The notes under the pieces were generated by a model. It was not told where the DNA came from. It did no database searches and saw nothing but the letters and a program-made list of their open reading frames with translations. Below, piece by piece: positions 16,861-25,526 of a DNA stretch of 64,000 bases (position 1 is its first letter; each line of letters starts with the position of its first letter). The stretch is from Clostridiales bacterium CCNA10 (GTDB lineage Bacteria > Bacillota > Clostridia > Oscillospirales > Oscillospiraceae), in assembly GCA_003573975.1 (NCBI GenBank), contig AP018533.1, positions 1,302,001-1,366,000 on the forward strand, in the 5' to 3' direction. Both the position numbers and the translations under genes were made by a program.

Positions 16861-16975
16861 AAAACAAAAATGCCATCGCCCCCCAGGGTGATGGCATGGA
16901 TGAAACACGGTGTACTTTGCCATATGGCACAGATACTGATATTTATAATATAACGCATTCAAGCACAAAAAGCAA
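16861..16975 (-). promoter_or_regulatory. Leader module I: promoter, conserved RNA, terminator
   Basis: Minus strand: TTGCTT (16975-16970), 17 nt, TATATT (16952-16947), then CAGTATCTG, a short TGCC-ATAT-GGCA hairpin, CACCGTGTTTCATCC, and a terminator built on ATGCCATC/GATGGCAT with TTTTTG. It is back to back with module C. The 489 nt between 16703 and 17191 hold only these two modules and their second terminators. Confidence 0.8.
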
Positions 16976-17010
16976 TCCTCGCTCGATATGGAGAGGTAAT
17001 CGGATAAGGC

Positions 17011-17132
17011 TTGCATTTCATCTTGTGGTCAGGTATAATAATGCCATAAAGTATCCGTTGACTGTATCTACAGTCATCAGTAGTCGTGTTTCAAAGCGCC
17101 TAAAGGCAGACTTGCCTTTGGGCGCTTTTTTA
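17011..17132 (+). promoter_or_regulatory. Leader module C: promoter, conserved RNA, terminator
   Basis: TTGCAT (17011-17016), 17 nt, TATAAT (17034-17039), AGTATC at 17050, an 8-bp hairpin TGACTGTA/TACAGTCA, AGTAGTCGTGTTTCAAAGCGCC at 17079-17100, and a terminator to 17132. Confidence 0.85.
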
Positions 17133-17155
17133 TATATGGGCCTTCGGGCCACAAG

Positions 17156-17184
17156 GAGGGGCGCCGAGGTGCGTCCCTCTTTTC
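17156..17184 (+). terminator. Second terminator after leader C
   Basis: GAGGGGCGC pairs with GCGTCCCTC (one G-U) around 6 nt, followed by TTTTC. The T-tract is short, so this is weaker than the other second terminators. It lies just before the first gene. Confidence 0.5.
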
Positions 17185-17209
17185 ATTTCTTGTGAGGGGG
17201 GTGAATGAT

Positions 17210-17437
17210 TTGGAAACTGAGCCGAACGCAGTGAAAGGCAAAAAGCAGTCAGATAAAACTATCTTTGTCGTGGTCGAAGACGGGCGTGTCCAAGAAGTAT
17301 ACGCCTGTGCATCCTTGGCCGGTGTCGAGGTTGAGATTCTGGACAAGGATGATGCCAAGGTATCTGAAGATGCCGCATGGCGCTCCACGCTCCAGCGCAT
17401 CGCTGAGGTAGCGGAGCAATACACACAAATCTATTGA
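17210..17437 (+). CDS. Hypothetical protein, about 75 aa
   Basis: Not recognised. The middle reads DKTIFVVVEDGRVQEVYA, a small beta-rich start, followed by a helix. The start is uncertain: TTG at 17210 lies 9 nt after GAGGGGGG, and GTG at 17192 or 17201 is in frame too. It is the first gene after leader C. Confidence 0.45.
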   Translation: METEPNAVKGKKQSDKTIFVVVEDGRVQEVYACASLAGVEVEILDKDDAKVSEDAAWRSTLQRIAEVAEQYTQIY

Positions 17438-17480
17438 TGAGGGATCAGGGAAAGCCTGCACAGAACAGGAGTTCCTACAG

Positions 17481-17582
17481 ATGTTGGCTGATGCCGGCAT
17501 CGAAGCCCGAACAGTCGGGGACCATACAGAGCACAATCATTGCGGGGGTATCCGAGTAGCGGATGCTCCCGCAGTCTATTAG
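17481..17582 (+). CDS. Small protein, 33 aa (perhaps 48)
   Basis: The frame is protein-like (MLADAGIEARTVGDHTEHNH, then CGGIRVADAP). The ATG at 17481 follows CAGGAG. The frame also reads well upstream (CTEQEFLQ) back to an ATT at 17436 that touches the previous stop, but no usual start lies there. Either it is a short gene or its true start codon has been lost. Confidence 0.4.
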   Translation: MLADAGIEARTVGDHTEHNHCGGIRVADAPAVY

Positions 17583-17596
17583 TAAGGAGAATGGCT

Positions 17597-18403
17597 ATGG
17601 ATATCAGAGCATTGTTGAAGCAGGGCAGTTCGCTGGAAGAATTGGAGCAGTCTCTATTGGATTTGGACTCGGAATTTGACTTCAAATGCCGCCATTGCGG
17701 CAAGTGTTGTAAAAACCAAGATACCGTTTTGTTTACTGCCCGAGATATCTACAATATCGCAAAGAAACTTGGTAAGACCACAGAGCATGTCATCCAGGAG
17801 TGCGGAGAGGTATCGATTGGATATTCGTCCCGGATTCCGCTGGTCCATATGGTGCCAATTGGCCCGCAACGTCGTTGTCCATTGCTACGGGATGATGGAC
17901 GCTGCAGTGTCCATGACTGCAAGCCTACAGCCTGCGCACTGTTTCCTGTAGGGCGTGTCGCATCTATTGAAGGTGTTTTGGACAAAAACATGGAGGTCAC
18001 AAAAGATTGCGTCAAGGTTCGCTATGTGCTCAATGACTTTAATTGTGGGTCAGCAAAAAGGCATAACACAATCCGCAGTTGGTTGGCTAGGTTTCAGATA
18101 CCGGAAGAGGATGATTTTTTCCTTGAATGGACAGTAGTAACCGCAAATCTAAGTGTGATGGTGAATAAAATGGAAAATCTCCATTTTCCATCGAGAACGC
18201 TTGAGATGGTGTGGAACATCATCTTTAGCCTTCTTTATGTTAACTATGACACGGGAAAAGAGTTTATGCCCCAGTTTGCATCGGCGGCGGAACAGCTCAA
18301 CGCACTGTGCAGAAAATTTTGGAGTTTGGAAGCGGAAGAAACTGAGGACAGTTCCGTCGACAAACCGAAAATACCGGATTTATTAAAAAATGGAAACGAG
18401 TGA
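17597..18403 (+). CDS. YkgJ family cysteine-cluster protein
   Basis: The family binds zinc or iron through clustered cysteines; its chemistry is unknown. The mark is CRHCGKCC near residues 32-39, then CPLL...CSVHDCKPTACALFP around residues 95-120, all in place. The C-terminal 130 residues are a helical extension. I chose the ATG at 17597, 7 nt after AAGGAG, over the one at 17591. It belongs to the unit under leader C. Confidence 0.8.
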   Translation: MDIRALLKQGSSLEELEQSLLDLDSEFDFKCRHCGKCCKNQDTVLFTARDIYNIAKKLGKTTEHVIQECGEVSIGYSSRIPLVHMVPIGPQRRCPLLRDDGRCSVHDCKPTACALFPVGRVASIEGVLDKNMEVTKDCVKVRYVLNDFNCGSAKRHNTIRSWLARFQIPEEDDFFLEWTVVTANLSVMVNKMENLHFPSRTLEMVWNIIFSLLYVNYDTGKEFMPQFASAAEQLNALCRKFWSLEAEETEDSSVDKPKIPDLLKNGNE

Positions 18404-18409
18404 TCTGAT

Positions 18410-19243
18410 ATGGAGAATGACAGCAAAACCACGTCCGCAGATAATTGGGGTCAAATCATTCGAAAAGATGCAAGAGGTTGCTTTGTGGAGATCAAAAATG
18501 ACTGTTTCCATCTGGAAAAAGTCCATCTGCAATTTGTATCCTATGATACGTCACTGCCGAAAGGTAGCCGATACACCAGTAATATCAATATCTACATTGA
18601 TGTGCCAGAATTTCTTGCATTGACTCAGGAGGCTGCCTCCGGCACCCTGCATATGCGGATGCAGCAATATAAGCAGGAAAAAAAGCAGGAGCCGCTATAT
18701 GAACATCTGGGCGGCACCTCGGCCAAACAACTGGCCAAGTACGGCAAACCTCGGTCAGACGGGAAGAGCCTGTCCCGGGTCGTAAAACTGACGATCTCAA
18801 GCAAGTCCGACTACTTTCTCACTGCGGATAGCGGACCAGGGGAGGAGAACAAAACCGGACTGATTGTCCCCAAGTTTGGGGCAAACCCTGAACAGCATGT
18901 TTCTGTGATCCTCAGTTGGCGCCAGCTCAACGAACTGCTGCTGACCACGGCGGAGCACTACCGCGCCTGGCTCTCTGCCAAATACACTGCGGAGTGGGGG
19001 GCAATCCATGGGCCACGGATCAATGAGCGAGAGAAAAAGTCGTCTGGACGGTCAAAAGCACAGGCACCGCCGCAGCCAGCACAAGACTCTGCATCGAGGA
19101 AACCACCGGAGCAGCCAGTGCCGCCGGCACAGCCACCTCAGTCGGTACAGCCAGCACGGCAAGTAGGATTTGCGAGTGTATTTGGCAGTATTTATGGCAG
19201 TGGAACTGGCAAGTCTGGCGCGGGTGACAGGCGGATGTTTTGA
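18410..19243 (+). CDS. Hypothetical protein with Pro/Gln-rich tail, 277 aa
   Basis: Not recognised. About 200 residues of mixed alpha/beta sequence are followed by a low-complexity tail rich in Pro, Gln, Ala and Ser, then a short ending with GFASVFGSIYGSG. That layout of core, disordered linker and short tip recalls ssDNA-binding proteins, but no OB-fold signature is evident. It starts 6 nt after the YkgJ stop. Confidence 0.5.
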   Translation: MENDSKTTSADNWGQIIRKDARGCFVEIKNDCFHLEKVHLQFVSYDTSLPKGSRYTSNINIYIDVPEFLALTQEAASGTLHMRMQQYKQEKKQEPLYEHLGGTSAKQLAKYGKPRSDGKSLSRVVKLTISSKSDYFLTADSGPGEENKTGLIVPKFGANPEQHVSVILSWRQLNELLLTTAEHYRAWLSAKYTAEWGAIHGPRINEREKKSSGRSKAQAPPQPAQDSASRKPPEQPVPPAQPPQSVQPARQVGFASVFGSIYGSGTGKSGAGDRRMF

Positions 19244-19252
19244 TGTTATAAT
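19224..19252 (+). promoter_or_regulatory. Possible internal promoter
   Basis: GTGACA, 17 nt, TATAAT spans the end of the previous gene. No AGTATC leader or terminator follows. It would drive the gene at 19328. Confidence 0.35.
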
Positions 19253-19327
19253 CATAATATCTACTCCTATGTTAAGCGACGGACAGCGATTACGCTGGAA
19301 ATCAAATTGGAAGAAGGAGTCGGTATT

Positions 19328-19690
19328 ATGAAATTCTGTCCCTATTGCGGCGCTTCCCTTGTAGGAGGCGCCGCCTCTTTTTGCGCCGAGTGCGGTAAAC
19401 AAATCCCAGTATATGGGGCAAAAAGCGCATCCACGCCTCCGCTTCGGAAACATCGCTCTATAGGAGCAGAAAAGCGGCAGGGCTCCCACCCCGCATCGAA
19501 GCACCCACCGAAACGGAAAAAGAACCCTATGGATATCAACTACGATGGGTACTATAACGATGTCAAGCCTATTGACGCCGGGCAGCAAAGAGACCGTTTG
19601 GATCCGGAGTTGATTAAGAAGGTCATCTTATTGGTGGCAGGGGCGCTTGGAGTCATCCTGCTGGCCATTGCATTTATGGCACTGTTGTAA
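19328..19690 (+). CDS. Zinc-ribbon membrane protein, 120 aa
   Basis: A classic double-Cys zinc ribbon (MKFCPYCGAS, then FCAECGK) opens the protein. A basic Pro-rich linker follows, and the last 23 residues form one hydrophobic membrane helix (VILLVAGALGVILLAIAFMA). Many such C-tail-anchored zinc-ribbon proteins are of unknown role. AAGGAG precedes the ATG. Confidence 0.7.
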   Translation: MKFCPYCGASLVGGAASFCAECGKQIPVYGAKSASTPPLRKHRSIGAEKRQGSHPASKHPPKRKKNPMDINYDGYYNDVKPIDAGQQRDRLDPELIKKVILLVAGALGVILLAIAFMALL

Positions 19691-19746
19691 AAAGGACCCC
19701 ACTCTTGTGTAATAGGGCAAACGCAAATAAAGATGGGGTGAATAAC

Positions 19747-20307
19747 ATGATGTACTTATCCAAGGGATTAGCCGTTCAGAAATCAACCGAAGAATTTCGA
19801 GTGTCCCACTGCGGAAAAGTTTTTGCTTTGGGGCCGGAGATGGCGAGACTATGGACAAATGCCCAGCAGGCACCCAAGGAGGTGCCTGCCGGGAAAGAGA
19901 ACTACATCCGGAGATTGGAGCAGTCCGGCTTGGCCGCCACCACGAAGGAGCGGGGGGATCTGGCACATTACCGGCTCCTGTCCGGCTGTATTATCTGTCC
20001 GGAACTCGATTCGGATACCAAACCAGTACAGACGGGTTATGATGGTCGCATTTGGACTTGGATTGAACAGGCAGGACTGCGGCTGACCGCCAGCGAATTG
20101 ATCCGGCTGGAGGAGCAGGGCACAAAGCCGGTGCCTGCGCTGCTGGGAGAACAGGGCCGCCAGGAACTCACTGAGCAAATCTATTCTTCTAAAGAGTTGA
20201 TCTGGGATGGAACGCTTGAATCAGAGATGGAACGGTCCCCGGCACGGGACGCCCTTGTGATGTCGTTGCTCCGTCTCCTGCGCATGGGCAGGCTTTTTTT
20301 GGTGTAG
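19747..20307 (+). CDS. Hypothetical protein, 186 aa
   Basis: Not recognised. It is soluble and mostly helical. The ATG pair at 19747/19750 follows GGGGTGA. The middle part (GLAATTKERGDLAHYRLLSGC and a later LRLTASELIRLEEQG) could hold a helix-turn-helix, but I cannot confirm it. Confidence 0.5.
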   Translation: MMYLSKGLAVQKSTEEFRVSHCGKVFALGPEMARLWTNAQQAPKEVPAGKENYIRRLEQSGLAATTKERGDLAHYRLLSGCIICPELDSDTKPVQTGYDGRIWTWIEQAGLRLTASELIRLEEQGTKPVPALLGEQGRQELTEQIYSSKELIWDGTLESEMERSPARDALVMSLLRLLRMGRLFLV

Positions 20308-20315
20308 AGGAGGAA

Positions 20316-20774
20316 ATGGGTGTGAAACAGGATGCTTGTAATATCCCACTTGCACTTCAGCACCAGATGCTGATACAGGCGGCGCTTTCTGTGCTGACAC
20401 TTGTGTTGGCTGCCCTGGCGATGCTTTTCTTTTCCATAACAGTCTCCGTACCGTTCCTGTTGTGTGCGGTTTTACTGGCATTCAGTGCCTTCCGACTTTA
20501 TAACATCGGGCGACGCGGGCAGTATCTTGTGCTCGAAGGCACGGTGTTGAAGTTAGAGCGTACGCCGTTGCGTCTGCGGCCTAAGGCGATGTTGATGGAA
20601 GTCGAGGGGAAAGCTCTGCTGGTCGTACTTCGCAACCGGCATATCTCAGTGCGAGAGGGAGATGCACTAACTCTTTATATTGCAGATACCGCGCCGCTTT
20701 ATGAGTGGCGTGGTATCCATCGGCTGCATTCCTATCTGGCCGTTGTGCCAGCGATACGGGGAAAGGTGACGTAA
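20316..20774 (+). CDS. Hypothetical membrane protein, 152 aa
   Basis: Two adjacent hydrophobic helices, around residues 18-60, are followed by a soluble beta-rich domain of about 90 residues. No family recognised. The GTG at 20322 is better spaced from AGAGGAGG than the ATG at 20316. It runs up to the next gene with only 5 nt between. Confidence 0.55.
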   Translation: MGVKQDACNIPLALQHQMLIQAALSVLTLVLAALAMLFFSITVSVPFLLCAVLLAFSAFRLYNIGRRGQYLVLEGTVLKLERTPLRLRPKAMLMEVEGKALLVVLRNRHISVREGDALTLYIADTAPLYEWRGIHRLHSYLAVVPAIRGKVT

Positions 20775-20779
20775 CAGGT

Positions 20780-21622
20780 ATGATCTATCATATCTTCAAC
20801 TACCGCATCCAGGGGAAGTGGTACCGGGATAGCGCCACCTATTCAGAAGCACAGTTTGAGCGGATCATGGAGGCATTGGACTGGAAACTGCCGGTCCATA
20901 TGCAGATATACCACTATGGGAGTCCTGACCGAAAATACTACGATCTGACGAATGCGATAGTAGTCAAGCGGCCGGTTCTTTCGCTTGATCCAATGGCTTT
21001 AGCGGTTTCTCCACAGGAAAAACGTACTTCTGTATATGATAAGCAGCGGGAAATCAGTTGGCCGGTGGTTCACAGGCTGGGGCGTTTTCTGATTTGCCAG
21101 CCTGACGATGATTGGCCAAGGTTTTGCTATGCCGATGGAGATCGGTTCAGTCTGATTACCCCGATGGATATTACTCCGGTGTCTATCAAGGAAGCGATGG
21201 AATTTGTTCGCCAGAACCATCGCCACTGTTCCGCCCCGCAAGGGCATAAATTCTCCATCGGCCTAGTTGCCGGCGACGGAGCGAGAATTGGCGTTGCCAT
21301 TGCCAGTATTCCAAAGGCAAGAGCGCTAAACGATGGACGTACATTAGAGTTGAATCGAATATGTTGTGACCCTGTGTACCGCCACGCCGCCAGCAAACTC
21401 TGCGCAGCTACCATTCGTGTAGGGAAGGAGATGGGATACCATCGGTTTGTGACCTATACGCTGCCGCAGGAATCAGGAAGCAGTTTGCGGGCAGTCGGGT
21501 TCCTGCGGGATGGGCTCACATCGGCCCGGCCATTGGGGTGGAATTGCCGTAACCGCCCGCGGCGAACTCCTGAAAAGTATCCCACAGGCGTGAAGATTCG
21601 ATGGATTCTGGAAACAGGATAG
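20780..21622 (+). CDS. XF1762-type GNAT acetyltransferase with extra N-terminal domain
   Basis: The C-terminal part, from GHKFSIGLV through VGVAIAS-like and TLELNRICCDPVYRHAASKLC to GSSLRAVGFLRDG, fits the phage-associated XF1762-type N-acetyltransferase family. The substrate is unknown. The first 100 or so residues (MIYHIFNYRIQGKWYRDS) are a separate unassigned domain. The start at 20780 follows GGTGACG loosely. It is the last gene before leader D. Confidence 0.7.
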   Translation: MIYHIFNYRIQGKWYRDSATYSEAQFERIMEALDWKLPVHMQIYHYGSPDRKYYDLTNAIVVKRPVLSLDPMALAVSPQEKRTSVYDKQREISWPVVHRLGRFLICQPDDDWPRFCYADGDRFSLITPMDITPVSIKEAMEFVRQNHRHCSAPQGHKFSIGLVAGDGARIGVAIASIPKARALNDGRTLELNRICCDPVYRHAASKLCAATIRVGKEMGYHRFVTYTLPQESGSSLRAVGFLRDGLTSARPLGWNCRNRPRRTPEKYPTGVKIRWILETG

Positions 21623-21643
21623 AGGAACATGCGCGGGAGAATA

Positions 21644-21766
21644 TTGACCTTTACTATTTGCCGTGATATAATCAAGTCAATAGTAACCGTGTTTTCGTTG
21701 AGAAATCAAAGTTCCCGTGTTGCACAGTGCCAGATAGCGCGATTGCGCTGTTTGGCACTTTTTTGT
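21644..21766 (+). promoter_or_regulatory. Leader module D: diverged copy
   Basis: TTGACC (21644-21649), 17 nt, TATAAT (21667-21672). The first box is changed to AATAGTAACCGTG, the hairpin is weak, then TTCCCGTGTTGCACAGTGCC and a strong terminator (21726-21765). It is the most diverged copy. Only a weak hairpin (ACCCGT/ACGGGT) follows, without a clear U-tract. It heads the ssb unit. Confidence 0.7.
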
Positions 21767-21844
21767 TTTCTACCCGTAAAACACGGGTTTGAAATAAAAT
21801 CGTTTGAATGCAGGGCGTGACCTGCGGAAAGGAGAAAAAACACC

Positions 21845-22405
21845 ATGATGAAGATCTTTATTTCAGATGCCGTTGTGTCCAAAGGATATGACGGCGCACC
21901 GGCGATCCGCTTCTTCAATAGCGAGAACGGCGGCGAGTTTGCTGTTTTCCAAGTCGGAAACCGCAAATATGATAGCCGTGAGGAGAACAATCACCGGTGG
22001 GTCAACCTGAAGATCAAGGCTTTTGGTGAGATCTGTGAACGGATCAAAAAGATGAAACTCAAAGAAGGATCGGTCGTCACAATATTTGGTGACTATGACG
22101 AGGAGCGCTGGACAGACAAGGAAAGCAAGGAAAAACGCTCCAGTCCGGTTATCAATTTGGATGACATCCAGTATTCCTACAGTGGAAGCGGCCAGAAAAA
22201 AGGGCAGAACGGCGGAGCGCAGGATGGAACCGGACAAGGCACGCAGCAGGACTACCCAACTGGGCAGTCCCAGCCGTCATCCTATCCTGCAACTGGACAG
22301 TCTCAACCGCCGGCGGCCCCTCCTGCTTCGTCTGGTGCCATGCCTCAAGGCTTTACGGGCTACGAGAGTTTCAGTGGCGGGAACAATCCCTATTTCCCAG
22401 GCTGA
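21845..22405 (+). CDS. ssb: Single-stranded DNA-binding protein
   Basis: The OB-fold part covers about residues 1-115 (FFNSENGGEFAVFQVGNRKY, HRWVNLKIKAFG, GSVVTIFGDYDEERW). A long Gln/Gly/Pro/Ser-rich linker follows. The usual acidic tip is replaced by a GGNNPYFPG ending, which may alter partner binding. It protects ssDNA during element replication or recombination. The ATG follows GGAGAAAA. A strong terminator lies 45 nt past the stop. Confidence 0.75.
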   Translation: MMKIFISDAVVSKGYDGAPAIRFFNSENGGEFAVFQVGNRKYDSREENNHRWVNLKIKAFGEICERIKKMKLKEGSVVTIFGDYDEERWTDKESKEKRSSPVINLDDIQYSYSGSGQKKGQNGGAQDGTGQGTQQDYPTGQSQPSSYPATGQSQPPAAPPASSGAMPQGFTGYESFSGGNNPYFPG

Positions 22406-22447
22406 GTATGCAACTGGCAGAGCCAATAAAATATAACTATAAGCGTC

Positions 22448-22497
22448 AAAGAGCGCACATGAAGTCGGAACCATCCACTCCATGTGCGCTCTTTTTT
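22448..22497 (+). terminator. Strong internal terminator after ssb
   Basis: A 12-bp stem (AGAGCGCACATG/CATGTGCGCTCT) with a 19-nt loop, then TTTTTT. Fifteen kilobases of same-strand genes follow. A weak box pair ATGCAA, 18 nt, TATAAC lies just before it, so it could also be a decayed leader module. Confidence 0.8.
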
Positions 22498-22511
22498 GCA
22501 TTTTAGGAGGG

Positions 22512-22907
22512 GTGGGGCTGAATAACCGGTTATTTCGGAAGAAAAGCGCAAAGAGCAAAGCCAAGAAACTGGAGATGGTTCTGCGCCGGCTGACCCGCGG
22601 TACAATGACTGTGGAGCAGACACGGCAGCTGCAGTCCGTTCTGGGATACAGACGGCAGTATCAGATGCAGGTATGCTCCTCTAAACAGACTTTCAGGAGT
22701 GCGGTAGCTCCATCTCAAGACGTTGAGGAGAAAAAGATGGTTCTTACACTCTTGGATGGCAAAGAGACCACTGAAAATGCGCTGCTGGCAACACTCGTCT
22801 GTCGGCAAGTCCTAGGGAAGATAGAGAGCACGGTATATTTCTATCTGCCAAAACAGAAGGAGGTAATGCGGGATGACCCGCGAGCAAAAGAAGCAAAAGA
22901 GGAATGA
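22512..22907 (+). CDS. Hypothetical basic protein, about 131 aa
   Basis: Not recognised. It is very basic at the N-terminus (RLFRKKSAKSKAKK) and helical. The start is unclear: GTG at 22512 directly touches AGGAGG, while CTG at 22518 has good spacing. It overlaps the next gene by 35 nt. Confidence 0.5.
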   Translation: MGLNNRLFRKKSAKSKAKKLEMVLRRLTRGTMTVEQTRQLQSVLGYRRQYQMQVCSSKQTFRSAVAPSQDVEEKKMVLTLLDGKETTENALLATLVCRQVLGKIESTVYFYLPKQKEVMRDDPRAKEAKEE

Positions 22908-23616
22908 GGTGCTGACGATCATAGGGCTGATGGCGCTGCTGATATTTACCACCCGGCTGTGGCCGATTCTGCTATTGATGATGATCGGCGTATTTGCCTA
23001 TGCGCTATGGCTGCTGTTCCATCTGGAAAAGCAACCCGAACCGCCGTCGCCGCTGCTTTTGGGGCTGCCTGCACCAGTTTCGGAGGAAACGGTACTGGCC
23101 GACGCATTTTCGCTACTGCAGAGGCGGATCACTGAGCAGATCGTTGCCCGGTACCCTGACGCCAAATGGATTTGGGCGGCAGCAGATGCCCGGGAGCGTT
23201 TTGAAAAGGGCGGAGAACTGATTATCCTGCTCAACCGCGCCGGAGGCTATCGAATGGCAAGGGTTCTGGTAAACCACTTGCAGTTTTGCGGCCTTGACTA
23301 TACGGCAGCGGAGCAAACGCCACCGCCTGTACCTGAGGCAGAACTGGAATCAGAGGAAGATGATGCGCCGAAGCCACGGCAGGAAACTGTAGATTATGGA
23401 CTCTTAGCATTTGAATGGGTGGACGCAAATCTGCAAAATCTGAATGCACAGTGCAATGAGGTAATTGCGCAAGGCAAAGACACCTTCCGCATTTTTGCCA
23501 GTCAACTGCCCCACGGTGATAGTTGGCCGCTCATCTGCAAGGAATTGCTGCGCAACGGATTTGCCTCAGCTGAGCCTCTGGCGGATGGCATTCAGGTACA
23601 AATCAAAATAAAATAA
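22873..23616 (+). CDS. Hypothetical membrane protein, 247 aa
   Basis: One or two membrane helices lie at residues 13-50. An acidic linker (ELESEEDDAPKP) separates two soluble parts, of which the first, around residues 70-140, is alpha/beta. No family recognised. AAGGAGG lies upstream of the ATG, inside the previous gene. It precedes the MoxR-type ATPase and may be part of that system. Confidence 0.55.
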   Translation: MTREQKKQKRNEVLTIIGLMALLIFTTRLWPILLLMMIGVFAYALWLLFHLEKQPEPPSPLLLGLPAPVSEETVLADAFSLLQRRITEQIVARYPDAKWIWAAADARERFEKGGELIILLNRAGGYRMARVLVNHLQFCGLDYTAAEQTPPPVPEAELESEEDDAPKPRQETVDYGLLAFEWVDANLQNLNAQCNEVIAQGKDTFRIFASQLPHGDSWPLICKELLRNGFASAEPLADGIQVQIKIK

Positions 23617-23630
23617 GGAGCGTGATCTCA

Positions 23631-25493
23631 ATGAGTTCAAAACTGTTTTCCTTTTCCAGACCCTTACCCGAGCCATTTGATAAGGTCAAGCGGAAGGTCA
23701 AAGTATCCTCCAAGTATGGAGATGGGACGGAGTCCACGCTCTGCTGCACCGTGGCTAAGGCGGTCTTGGCCTATTTCAAGTGTAAGTATGGCGTAGAACC
23801 CGGCGCCGTTGGGCTCTGCGGTTCCAAAGGCGTGGCGGAATATAAGTCTGATTCCGGCCCTGATGACTACCATTTGGCCGTCTACGAGCCTGCTTCTGGC
23901 TCCGTCCTTGCCAGTCTCTATAACAAGGATACGGAGATGATCGAAACCTACGCTATTCGGAATAGTGGCCGGGATGGCGCGGCGGTTCTCATGGCGATGC
24001 TCCCGGCCCTGATGGTGGATGACGAGTTCAAAGAGCACCTGATGGAACTCGAAAAACAATATCAACTGGGATTCCCTGATATCAATCAGTCGACGAATGA
24101 TCTGGCCATTCTCTGTGATAACGCCTACCGGCGGGTCAGCGATAGCAGTTGCGGTGCGCATCTGCCGGTCAATATCGACGGGTCGGGGAACCTGATGCGG
24201 GTTTCCACTACTCATATTGATGCGGGGAACTTCCGGCCGGACAGCGTGCTGGCTGGTATGTTCACAATTCTGGCTACTTCCAGTGCTCCCGTAAAATTGG
24301 AGATTAAGGAGGCCACGCCGCACAGCGATTTCATTGGCAAATATGTCTTGAATCCGGCACGCATTCTTACGCCTCATGAACAGGCGCTTGTACCTGTTTT
24401 GGAGCCTTGGTATGTGTTGCCGGAGGAGGTCATTACGATCTGTAAACACGCGAAAGCATCTACTGGGCGGTCGTTGCCCATGCGAAACTTCCTGCTGCGC
24501 GGCCCTGCTGGTACAGGAAAGACAGAGGGGGCCCGGGCAATTGCGGCCGGGCTGAACCTGCCGTATATGAAGTACACCTGCTCTGCCGGCACGGAGATAT
24601 TTGACCTTGTCGGACAGGTATTTCCTGACACAGATGGACCTTCTACTGGCGATGCTGACTTGGACCAACAGCGGGAACAGCTCAAAGAGATGGGCGGAAT
24701 TACCTATGAGAATGTGAAAAAACTCATGGGGTTGCCCGATTTGGATGACATGGACTATGACCCCGCCGGCACATACCAGAAACTCTCCGGCATGGAAAAG
24801 CCCGATGCAACGTCACAGGATTGTATGAGCCTTGTTATGGAGATGGTCACCAATAAGCTGCAACAACTGTGCAAAGTGCAGCCGGAGTCATCCGACGGTA
24901 GGCAGACCTTTACCTACATCGAAACGGACTTCATCCGTGCGCTCAAGCATGGATATTTAGTAGAACTGCAGGAGCCCACCACGATTATTCAGCCTGGTGT
25001 GTTGGTTGGCCTCAACTCTCTTTTGGAGCAAAAAGGGTCCATTACCCTGCCAACCGGCGAGGTGATCCATCGTCATCCGGACGCAGTGGTTGTGGTGACT
25101 ACCAATGTCAGTTACGAGGGCTGCCGCGGCGTAAACCAATCGGTTCTTGACCGCATGAATCTCACTCAGGATATCGAATTGCCGGAGCCGGAAATCATGG
25201 CGCAGCGCGCCATGAGCATTACCGGCTGTGAAGATGATGTCCTGGTCGGACGCATGGTACAGGTGGTATGCGATATGGCCGACTATTGCCGGAAAAATGG
25301 GATCTCAGACGGCAATTGTGGTATGCGCAGTCTCATCGACTGGATCATGAGTACAGAGATTACAGGGGACCCCTATACCTCGGCGCTCTATACCATCGTG
25401 AGCAAGGCCACATCGGATGAAGAAGACCGGTCCGCACTGCTTACCACTGTGTTGGAACCGATTTTCGCACCCAAACAAAAGAAGGCAGTTTGA
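23631..25493 (+). CDS. MoxR/CbbQ-type AAA+ ATPase
   Basis: Residues 291-298 are the Walker A GPAGTGKT. Further on come FIRALKHGYLVELQEP and VVVTTNVSYEGCRGVNQSVLDRM, the pattern of MoxR/CobS-type ATPases, which remodel or activate a partner with a VWA domain. The N-terminal 280 residues are an extra domain, so at 620 aa it is about twice the usual size. I chose the ATG at 23631 (AAGGAG 10 nt before). The VWA partner is the next gene, 34 nt on. Confidence 0.85.
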   Translation: MSSKLFSFSRPLPEPFDKVKRKVKVSSKYGDGTESTLCCTVAKAVLAYFKCKYGVEPGAVGLCGSKGVAEYKSDSGPDDYHLAVYEPASGSVLASLYNKDTEMIETYAIRNSGRDGAAVLMAMLPALMVDDEFKEHLMELEKQYQLGFPDINQSTNDLAILCDNAYRRVSDSSCGAHLPVNIDGSGNLMRVSTTHIDAGNFRPDSVLAGMFTILATSSAPVKLEIKEATPHSDFIGKYVLNPARILTPHEQALVPVLEPWYVLPEEVITICKHAKASTGRSLPMRNFLLRGPAGTGKTEGARAIAAGLNLPYMKYTCSAGTEIFDLVGQVFPDTDGPSTGDADLDQQREQLKEMGGITYENVKKLMGLPDLDDMDYDPAGTYQKLSGMEKPDATSQDCMSLVMEMVTNKLQQLCKVQPESSDGRQTFTYIETDFIRALKHGYLVELQEPTTIIQPGVLVGLNSLLEQKGSITLPTGEVIHRHPDAVVVVTTNVSYEGCRGVNQSVLDRMNLTQDIELPEPEIMAQRAMSITGCEDDVLVGRMVQVVCDMADYCRKNGISDGNCGMRSLIDWIMSTEITGDPYTSALYTIVSKATSDEEDRSALLTTVLEPIFAPKQKKAV

Positions 25494-25526
25494 TCGAAAG
25501 AAAAAAGGAAAGGAGGACCGCTACTC

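Noticed and set aside
22412..22497. Possible ninth leader module after ssb
   Set aside because: ATGCAA with an 18-nt spacer and TATAAC, no AGTATC box and no first hairpin; better read as the terminator of ssb.
23664..24668. Minus-strand frame opposite the MoxR gene
   Set aside because: Composition is Arg/His/Ile-rich and no ribosome binding site is seen; the plus frame carries Walker A.
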